A stretch of DNA of 64,000 nucleotides, taken from positions 1-64,000 of the forward strand of contig RQOL01000923.1 of the NCBI GenBank assembly GCA_013076295.1. The letters run 5' to 3'. The notes beneath the pieces are model-generated. The model searched no databases, was not told the DNA's origin, and saw only the letters and a list, made by a program, of their open reading frames with translations. The position numbers and the translations under genes were made by a program. Of this stretch, positions 55,221 to 64,000 are shown one piece after another (positions within the stretch are counted from its first letter, which is position 1; the number at the start of each line of letters is the position of its first letter). The DNA is from Sanderia malayensis (Eukaryota; Cnidaria; Scyphozoa; Semaeostomeae; Pelagiidae).

Positions 55221-56225
55221 TGAAAGTTGCTTCAACTTTTTAGTACCTATAACAGCCTCTCCTAAGTGACTGGGTCAAAATCATCAACTGTAACGCCTAC
55301 AGCACAAGACTTAAGGGACAGTAAGTGTAAACATGTTAGTCAGGAACTTCAACAGCACAGTGAACATTCCTGCCCAGTTTTGGCATGTGAAAATCAACAA
55401 GAGATATCCCAATCCTAAGATTTGCGCTAGATAGTGCAGGTGATTGACTAACGGAATGAGAGTGATCAGATGGTTGTTTAATGTTAAATTCGATGACATG
55501 CAGGGTTCGTATCAATATATATCCATGTGGGCCACCAACATGCCACATCTTTATTGTGTTTCCTTATTTTTGCCTCAATTCATTAGCAAGAGTAAATAAC
55601 GCGTGTTGTTTATGTAAAATATCGCAAAATTCATGAAAATTCATAAAGATATGGCATGTTTTTGCTTTCATATCCCTGTTATAAGGATGAACCTTAAAAC
55701 TCAGACCGATGGAAACTCAGAAAACCATTGCTCCCCCGAAAAACTTTTGCCCGAAGCCGTTATCCAAAACTATTTGTGGCAGCAACCCCAAACAAAAACA
55801 TCACTTTCTCACAGCTCGGCGGGATATTAGCCGCCATGACAGACACTTTTGTTGCGTTTTGTTACATTTCTGTGGAGCTGTGAAAGCATTCATATGCTAA
55901 TTTCTGCGCATATATTTCCTCGGGTGTTTCGTCAAACTCGCGCAGATATGTCTGGCAACCCAAATCAGGATGCTTATTGTTATTATGGATGTAAAATGCA
56001 GCATGCTCATTGGCGGGGCTCTCTGCTCTCTTTGGTGACGTTGAAAACGTATTTTACATGACATCCGGTTGAGCGAATATTTTACATGACATCCGGTTGA
56101 GCGAATTTTAATATTTGCATTGCTGCTTCGCAGCGCGCAAATCAATGACGTTTGAATTCTTAGTTGCCAATGCCATTGTTAGTTGCTAACAGTAATTCCA
56201 TTGAGCCCTCGAGTTGCTTTGCTCA
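55221..56225 (+). repeat. partial paralogue D of the Kolobok/Helitron target region
   Basis: 55221-55395 matches 14340-14525; 56142-56225 matches 14531-14600. The ~745 bp between them is absent from A and lies at the same point as the Helitron-like insertion of B. Its right end holds a nested hairpin (GCTGC-TTC-GCAGC). No gene inside. Confidence 0.7.
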
Positions 56226-57935
56226 ACGTTCTTATTTCTATGTTTCACTAATTTGCCTGTCATAAGAAACTATTTTGTCTTCTATTCGATGGACAACATC
56301 GAGGGTGTAATTTGTTTGTCGCGCAGGACGACAAATATCGGACGAGGAATATGTTATGTTTCTCCCCTCCTTGTTTATATTCTCGAACAAAGTAGAGATA
56401 TCAGAATGCATAGCTTTGTGTCATTTGCTGCTAACATGTTTAACATAAAAATTATCAAATGCAGATCGCAGCAAGCAGGCAGTTCAACAATATGTATACA
56501 ATCTTGTTGTTCAAAATACTGATCTGGAGAATCTTCATATAATTCATCGCTATCTCCCACGCCATTGAATTTGTTGTGTGCAATACGTCTAAAGCCAGCC
56601 ATTTTGATAGAAGTTGCAATGTTGTTTGAACGTGTTGTTTGTTAAATGAGTTGGTATTTGAATGAAACAAAATGGGCGCGCCCATGATATGCATGTTGAC
56701 ATGTTAATTTGCTTGTTGCTGACAGGTCTTAATGGATGAAAAAGGGGGCCCTGTTGCTAAGAATTTGAGACATTGCAAGTCGGATACGCATTAATTAGAT
56801 AATTGCATTACGCAACACGCTAGGTTAGACAGACTTGGTCATGTTTCAAGCTCTCGTGTAGATGGGCCCTTACTTACTGTAATTTTATTTTATTTATTTA
56901 TTTATTTATTTTTTTTTTTTTTTTTTTTTTTTTTGGGGGAGGTGACGCAAGTTGTGTTCTTTGACAAATGGTGGCTGGCCCTCCCGTAAAGTAAATGCAA
57001 GTATAACGATAAACAGTCAAAAAAAGAAACAAACAAACAAACAAAACAAAATAAGAACGATATCAGGTAATTGCTATATTTTCCGTCAGAAATCCATGCA
57101 CAGAGAAAACGACATTTCAGAATATGACTAACACAATAATCAACTGAACATACACTGAGAATGCTAGTTGCTTTTACACGAGTTAGTGTCTCCCAAGATG
57201 GTCAGGTCAGTTACCGAGCACACCATGGTCACCTCGCAAAACATAACAAAGACTAGGTGTTGACTAACCTTTTACAGAAAACAGAAATTGTTGACGAAGA
57301 AAGGAAACAAGTTGTTTACAATAAAATTTGTTTGTGGTCGTAACAGTAATAGGAACAGCAATACAGAAAATATTAACGTTTGGAGTATCCGTAGTGATTT
57401 GGCTATTTGTGCCAGGGTGAGCTACCAACCCAACACCCGACAGTAGAGTTTAGCCCAAATTAATGTTAAGGTCGCTAGACTCAAGGTTAGTGCTCCAAAT
57501 TTTAGAATAATTTTAGAGCTCTGCCGACTATACGAAGCTGAGATTATTGAAGAGTCACTACAGGCCAGCAGAACAAAATGTTCACGTAACGTGTGGCCTA
57601 CAAAATTCCAGTAAAACTTACTGCAGGCCAGAGGCCAAAAAAGGAGTGGCCCGAACGACATTTCCAGGTTTTTTGAACTATATCAAGTCTCGCAAAGAAT
57701 AAATTACAATGTTACATGGATGGATCGGTAAACTATCGGTCGCTTGGGATGAAACAAGTACGAACTGAATTCGAAACAGTGGAAATGTCTTGTTTATATA
57801 TAGCTAGCAAGTGCCAAGTGAACCTACGCTTTAATTAAGATACATTACCAAATGAAAACGATCTCACCGGCGTTGTTCACGTTATCTTGAAAATCGTCGC
57901 CATGAAAACAGCAATAGGCCATAGGAAGAAACGCA
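56226..57935. other. unique non-coding region
   Basis: A TTTA-rich then poly-T tract at 56886-56934 followed by GGGGGAGG could be the tail of a minus-strand retroposed copy. Short ORFs lack domains. Confidence 0.35.
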
Positions 57936-58190
57936 AGAAATTGAACCTTTGTTGTTGGTCCCCAAGCGTCGAATGATGGAATGCTTTAGTTTGTTACTAT
58001 GATATGATCCAGCTAGCTCTAACACACAGTATGATCACAGTAAGACCCTTAACACTTAACCCTCCTAGGAAGTAATGTCAAGGACTGGTTTATTATTATT
58101 ATTATGCCCAGAAATGATGTGATTTAGCATGCATCATTATAAACATTTCTTTCGAACATTAACCCTGCTTAAACAAGGTTTAACCAGCAT
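57936..58190 (+). repeat. 255-bp dispersed direct repeat, second copy
   Basis: See 53803-54057; 3.9 kb separates the two. Confidence 0.85.
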
Positions 58191-58447
58191 AAAAAATTTC
58201 AAATCGGGAAACTTTCGCGAATACAGAAATTATGTAAAATATTTTACATATTTCTGTACATTTGAAAAGGTTTTACAGATATAACTGGTTAAATTTTGGC
58301 GAATGTCAGTTTTAGAAAGATTTCGCGAGAAAAACTTTCGCGAGTTGCAATTTTCAAAAATTCGCACGTCAAGCCTTCGCGAAATTGGTTTAAAATTCGC
58401 TAAATTCGCGAAAGTTTATCTGGCGAAAGTTTCTCTGATTCAAGTAC
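58191..58447. mobile_element. degenerate relative of the CTTTAATCGG MITE
   Basis: CGCGAAAGTTT-type interior and a right end TCTGATTCAAG before TA resembling 18521-18535. Left end not clear. Confidence 0.5.
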
Positions 58448-58852
58448 TTCCATATCGTTGAACCTAGTTCAATATGGTTGAACCTAATTCACCATGGATT
58501 ACCAAATTTGCGCAACAAATAACGATCATTGTTTAATTCTAATATGTTAAACGCCATACTTCAAGGGAAAAACAAAAATATAATTTGACTCACTCTCTTT
58601 TGTTGTATTGAAATTTACTTCTCTTGTCCAAGTACTCCATGCATACTTTGCATCCTAACAGCTTTGTAGGCAGCGCCAACCATATTAGTCTTTCTACAAA
58701 ATTAAATAATGTCTCATGTCTCAGCTCACATAAGGAAGTTCATCTTACGAAACTCTTTTCATTCGTTTTGGAACCAAGTTCAAATTGTTCAACATAGTTC
58801 AAATTGTGGAACCTAGTTCAAAATGTTGAACCTAGTTCAAATCCTAAATTAA
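58448..58852. repeat. GTTGAAC/GTTCAA unit clusters
   Basis: Short runs at 58452-58500 and 58770-58850 of the minisatellite seen at 25430-25600, with unique sequence between. Confidence 0.6.
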
Positions 58853-61800
58853 AAGCTTGGAGCTCAGATCCTAAATTGCCATCAAGCTTCGTTTTATAAC
58901 GTCCTTTATCAGAAACAGAGTTTTTTTTAGGGAGACCCCAGTTTTTTGCCAAATCAGGAAGTAATCTTCATGATAGGCAAAACGTGTGCTTTCCAACTTG
59001 TCATGTTCCCAGAAAGCCATTACATAATTTTCCTTTAATCTTTTCATTTGTGCTGCTTTAGCAAAGCTCTGGTTTCTTATCAGTACTCACTATGCTTAAT
59101 TGAAAACCAGTAGCTTTGCAGTATCTGCAGCTTGGGTTATGAAGACTTCCCAAGTTGTCCATTAATAAATTTTTTTCATAAAATTTAATGTCTCTTAACC
59201 TGAGCCACTGTTCCGCTAGGCTTTTGTTAGTGAGAGCACTGCTTTTTTGTCAGTACGCACTAAACTTATCTGAGAACAAGAAACTGTTACAAAGTTTGGA
59301 GCTCAGATCCTAAATTGCCATCAAGTTTTGTTTTATAAAGTTCTTTATCAGAAACAGAGTTTTTTTATGGAGACCCCAGCTTTTTGCCAAATCAGCAAGT
59401 AATCTTCATGATAGGCAAAACGTGTGTTTTTCAACTGGTCATGTTCACACAAAGCCATTAAATTTGGACAGTCAAATTTTCATTTAATGTTTTCATTTGT
59501 GCTGCTTTAGCGAAGCTCTGGTTTCTTGTTAGTACTCACTATGCTTGATTGAAAACCGGTAGCTTTCCAGTTTCTGCAGCTTGGGTTATGAAGACTTCCC
59601 AAGTTGCCCATTAATAAATTTTTTTCATAAAATTTAAAGTCTCTTAAGCTGAGCCACTGTTCCGCTAGGCTTTTGTTAGTGAGAGCACTGCTTTTTTGTC
59701 AGTACGCACTATTTTTATATGAGAACAGGAAACTGTTACAAAGCTGGAGCTGAAATTCTAATTTGCTGTCAAGCTTCGTTTTATCAAGTCCTTTATCAGA
59801 AACAAAGTTTCTTTATGGAGACCCCAGCTTTTGCCAAGTCAGCAAGTAATCTTCATGATAGCCAAAACGTGTGTTTTCCAACTTGTCATGTTCACAGAAA
59901 GCCATTACATAATTTTCCTTTAAACTTCTCATTTGTGCTGCTTTAGCAAAGCTCTGGTTTCTTGTCAGTACTCACTATGCTTAATTGAAAACCAGTAGCT
60001 TTGCAGTATCTGCAGCTTGGGTTATGAAGACATCCCAAGTTAACCATTAATAAATTTTTTTTATAAAATTTAAAGTCTCTTAAGCTGAGCCACTCTTCCG
60101 CTAGGCTTTTGTTAGTGAGAGCACGGCTTTTTTGTCAGTACGCACTATTTTTATCTGAGAACAGGAAACTGTTACAAAGCTGGAGCTGAAATTCTAATTT
60201 GCTGTCAAGCTTCCTGTAATAAAGTCCTCTACCAGAAACAGAATCTTTTTATTGAGACCCCAGTTTTTTGCGAAATCGGCAAGTAATCTTCATGATAGGC
60301 AAAACGTGTGTTTTTCAACTGGTCATGTTCCCAGAAAGCCATTACATAATTTTCCCTTAATCTTTTCATTTGTGCTGCTTTAGGAAAGCTCTGGTTTCTT
60401 GTCAGTACTCACTATGCTTGATTGAAAACCGGTAGCTTTCCAGTTTCTGCAGCTTGGGTCATGAAGACTTCCCAAGTTGTCCATTAATAAATTTTTTTCA
60501 TTAAACTTAAAGTCTCTTAAGCTGAGCCACTATTCCGCTAGACTTTTGTTAGTGAGAGCACTGCTTTTTTGTCAGTACGCACTAAACTTATCTGAGAACA
60601 AGAAACTGTTACAAAGTTTGGAGCTCAGATCCTAAATTGCCATCAAGTTTTGTTTTATAAAGTTCTTTATCAGAAACAGAGTTTTTTTATGGAGACCCCA
60701 GCTTTTTGCCAAATCAGCAAGTAATCTTCATGATAGGCAAAACGTGTGTTTTTCAACTGGTCATGTTCACACAAAGCCATTAAATTTGGACAGTCAAATT
60801 TTCATTTAATGTTTTCATTTGTGCTGCTTTAGCGAAGCTCTGGTTTCTTGTTAGTACTCACTATGCTTGATTGAAAACCGGTAGCTTTCAAGTTTCTGCA
60901 GCTTGGGTTATGAAGACTTCCCAAGTTGCCCATTAATAAATTTTTTTCATAAAATTTAAAGTCTCTTAAGCTGAGCCACTGTTCCGCTAGGCTTTTTTTA
61001 GTGAAAGCACTGCTTTTTTGTCAGTACGCACTAATTTTATATGAGAACAGGAAACTGTTACAAAGCTGGAGCTGAAAGTCTAATTTGCTGTCAAGCTTCG
61101 TTTTATCAAGTCCTTTATCAGAAACAAAGTTTCTTTATGGAGACCCCAGCTTTTGCCAAATCAGCAAGTAATCTTCATGATAGCCAAAACAAGTGTTTTC
61201 CAACTTGTCATGTTCACAGAAAGCCATTACATAATTTTCCTTTAAACTTCTCATTTGTGCTGCTTTAGCAAAGCTCTGGTTTCTTGTCAGTACTCACTAT
61301 GCTTAATTGAAAACCAGTAGCTTTGCAGTATCTGCAGCTTGGGTTATGAAGACATCCCAAGTTAACCATTAATAAATTTTTTTTATAAAATTTAAAGTCT
61401 CTTAAGCTGAGCCACTCTTCCGCTAGGCTTTTGTTAGTGAGAGCACGGCTTTTTTGTCAGTACGCACTATTTTTATCTGAGAACAGGAAACTGTTACAAA
61501 GCTGGAGCTGAAATTCTAATTTGCTGTCAAGCTTCCTGTAATAAAGTCCTCTATCAGAAACAGAATCTTTTTATTGAGACCCCAGTTTTTTGCCAAATCG
61601 GCAAGTAATCTTCATGATAGGCAAAACGTGTGTTTTTCAACTGGTCATGTTCACAGAAAGCCATTAAATTTGGACAGTCAAATTTTCATTTAATCTTTTC
61701 ATTTGTGCTGCTTTAGCAAAGCTCTGGCTTCTTGTCAGTACTCACTATGCTTGATTGAAAACCGGTAGCTTCCCAGTTCCTGCAGCTTGGGTTATGAAGA

Positions 61801-64000
61801 CTTCCCAAGCTGCCATTAATAAATTTTTTTATTAAATTCAAAGTCTCTTAAGCTGAGCCACTATTCTGCTAGGCTTTTGTTAGTGAGAGCACTGCTTTTT
61901 TGTCAGTACGCACTATTTTTATATGAGAACACGAAACTGTTACAAAGCTGGAGCTGAAATTCTAATTTGCTGTCAAGCTTCGTTTTATCAAGTCCTTTAT
62001 CAGAAACAAAGTTTCTTTATGGAGACCCCAGTTTTTGCCAAGTCGGCAAGTAATCTTCATGATGGCCAAACGTGTGTTTTCCAACTTGTCATGTTCACGG
62101 AAAGCCATTAAATTTGGACAGTCGAATTTTGATTTAATCTTTTAATTTGTGCTGCTTTAGCAAAGCTCTGGTTTCTTGTCAGTACTCACTATGCTTAATT
62201 GAAAACCAGTAGCTTTGCAGTATCTGCAGCTTGGGTTATGAAGACTTCCCAAGTTGTCCATTACTAAATTTTTTTCATAAAATTTAATGTCTCTTAAGCT
62301 GAGCCACTGTTCCGCTAGGCTTTTGTTAGTGAGAGCACTGCTTTTTTGTCAGTACGCACTATTTTTATATGAGAACACGAAACTGTTACAAAGCTGGAGC
62401 TGAAATTCTAATTTGCTGTCAAGCTTCGTTTTATCAAGTCCTTTATCAGAAACAAAGTTTCTTTATGGAGACCCCAGTTTTTGCCAAGTCGGCAAGTAAT
62501 CTTCATGATGGCCAAACGTGTGTTTTCCAACTTGTCATGTTCACGGAAAGCCATTAAATTTGGACAGTCGAATTTTGATTTAATCTTTTAATTTGTGCTG
62601 CTTTAGCAAAGCTCTGGTTTCTTGTCAGTACTCACTATGCTTAATTGAAAACCAGTAGCTTCGCAGTATCTGCAGCTTGGGTTATGAAGACTTCCCAAGT
62701 TATCCACTAATAAATTTTTTTTATTAAGTTTAAAATCTCTTAAGCTGAGCCACTATTCCGCTAGGCTTTTGTTAGTGAGAGCACTGCTTTTTTGTCAGTA
62801 CGCACTAAACTTATCTGAGAACAAGAAACTGTGACAAAGTTTGGAGCTCAGATCGTAAATTGCCACCAAGCTTCGTTTTATCAAGTCCTTTATCAGAAAC
62901 AAAGTTTCTTAATGGAGACCCCAGTTTTTGCCAAGTCAGCAAGTAATCTTCATGATAGGCAAAACGTGTGTTTTCCAACTTGTCATGTTCACAGAAAGCC
63001 TTTACCTTTTGACAGTCAAATTTTCATTTAATCTTCTCATTTGTGCTGCTTTAGCGAAGCTCTGGTTTCTTATCAGTACTCAATATATTTAATTGAAAAC
63101 AGGTAGCTTTCCAGTTTCTGCAGCTTGGGTTATTAAGACTTCCCAAGTTGTCCATTACTAAATTTTTTTCATAAAATTTAATGTCTCTTAAGCTGAGCCA
63201 CTGTTCCGCTAGGCTTTTGTTAGTGAGAGCACTGCTTTTTTGTCAGTACGCACTATTTTTATATGAGAACACGAAACTGTTACAAAGCTGGAGCTGAAAT
63301 TCTAATTTGCTGTCAAGCTTCGTTTTATCAAGTCCTTTATCAGAAACAAAGTTTCTTTGTGGAGACCCCAGTTTTTGCCAAGTCGGCAAGTAATCTTCAT
63401 GATGGCCAAACGAGTGTTTTCCAACTTGTCATGTTCACGGAAAGCCATTAAATTTGGACAGTCGAATTTTGATTTAATCTTTTAATTTGTGCTGCTTTAG
63501 CAAAGCTCTGGTTTCTTGTCAGTACTCACTATGCTTAATTGAAAACCAGTAGCTTTGCAGTATCTGCAGCTTGGGTTATGAAGACTTCCCAAGTTGTCCA
63601 TTATTAAATTTTTTTCATAAAATTTAATGTCTCTTAAGCTGAGCCACTGTTCCGCTAGGCTTTTGTTAGTGAGAGCACTGCTTTTTTGTCAGTACGCACT
63701 ATTTTTACATGAGAACACGAAACTGTCACAATGCTGGAGCTGAAATTCTAATTTGCTGTCAAAGCTTCATGTAATAAAGTCTTTTATCAGAAACAGAGTT
63801 TTTTTATGGAGACCCCAGTTTTTTTCCAAATCAGCAAGTAATCTTCATGATAGGCAAAGCGTGTGTTTTCCAAGTTGTCATGTTCACAGAAAGCCATTCA
63901 GATTTTTGCAGCTTGGGATATGAAAACTTCCCAAGTTGTCCATTAACAAATTTTTTCCTAAAATTTAAAGTTTCTTAAGCTTAGCCAGGTATGGTGAACC
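58853..64000 (+). repeat. satellite array with 440-bp monomers and trimeric higher-order repeat
   Basis: The anchor CAGTACGCAC recurs at 59251, 59700, 60136, 60573, 61022, 61458, 61904, 62350, 62796, 63244 and 63690: spacings 449, 436, 437, 449, 436, then about 446 each. The first three and next three monomers are offset by exactly 1322 bp and are more alike across the offset than to neighbours, a higher-order repeat. The last, internally deleted unit (63890-63990) may be near the array edge or may continue beyond the window. The repeated ~62-75 codon ORFs follow from the repeat and have no domain. Confidence 0.92.

Noticed and set aside
53803..58190. LTR pair of a retrotransposon
   Set aside because: The 255-bp direct repeats lack TG...CA ends and no primer-binding site, Gag or Pol lies between them.
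59719..63451. Series of near-identical 62-75 codon ORFs starting MRTGNCYKAG or MRTRNCYKAG
   Set aside because: They recur once per satellite monomer or higher-order unit and have no domain; conservation reflects repeat homogenisation.

Overview
The window is eukaryotic, AT-rich and intron-bearing, and almost all of its recognisable content is transposable elements. CCCTAA-type telomeric repeats, Kolobok/THAP, Tigger/pogo, Crypton-like, Helitron, BEL/Pao and CR1/L2-like sequences, plus TNFR-like cysteine-rich exons and a P2X7 C-terminal ('ballast') domain, fit a cnidarian, most likely a stony coral or other anthozoan. This is inferred from family composition, not from a marker gene. I see no rRNA, tRNA or CRISPR.

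Layout. A large direct segmental duplication dominates. Copy A runs from about 317 to 25429 and copy B from about 34920 to 53532. Both carry, in order, a staphylococcal-nuclease-like (SNase) ORF, ISL2EU/Harbinger-type and Mutator-like transposase remnants, TNFR-like exon remnants on the minus strand, a Crypton-like tyrosine recombinase (form I), a tandem array of about 251-bp exon/intron-like units, and a second Crypton-like element (form II) that ends in CCCTAA repeats. Copy A alone carries a 4.9-kb Kolobok transposon (9442-14342), a 2.26-kb pogo element (21769-24027), a 349-bp MITE (18185-18533) and a Gag-like ORF (6.9-8.1 kb). Copy B alone carries a 1.25-kb Helitron-like insertion (44793-46039). 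For four of these insertions the other copy preserves the exact empty site, so their boundaries and target-site duplications are read directly.

The most interesting object is the Kolobok element. It has 60-bp TIRs, a TTAA target duplication, a THAP-plus-DDE transposase of about eight exons on the plus strand, and a convergent three-exon minus-strand gene for a P2X7 C-terminal-domain protein. Both genes carry small frameshifts in this copy.

Between the copies (25.4-34.9 kb) lie a LINE 3' end, a third partial array copy, an internally inverted BEL/Pao fragment, a hairpin and a plausible host gene (31480-35104). That gene leads in frame, across one TGA codon, into the SNase domain of copy B; the same TGA is kept in copy A. 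Right of 53.5 kb are direct repeats, a 38-bp minisatellite, a partial fourth paralogue of the Kolobok/Helitron target region, and from 58853 to the window end a satellite of about 440-449-bp monomers with an exact 1322-bp three-monomer higher-order repeat.

Most coding sequences are decayed. The best preserved are the two SNase ORFs, the pogo transposase (one catalytic Asp lost) and most exons of the Kolobok element.
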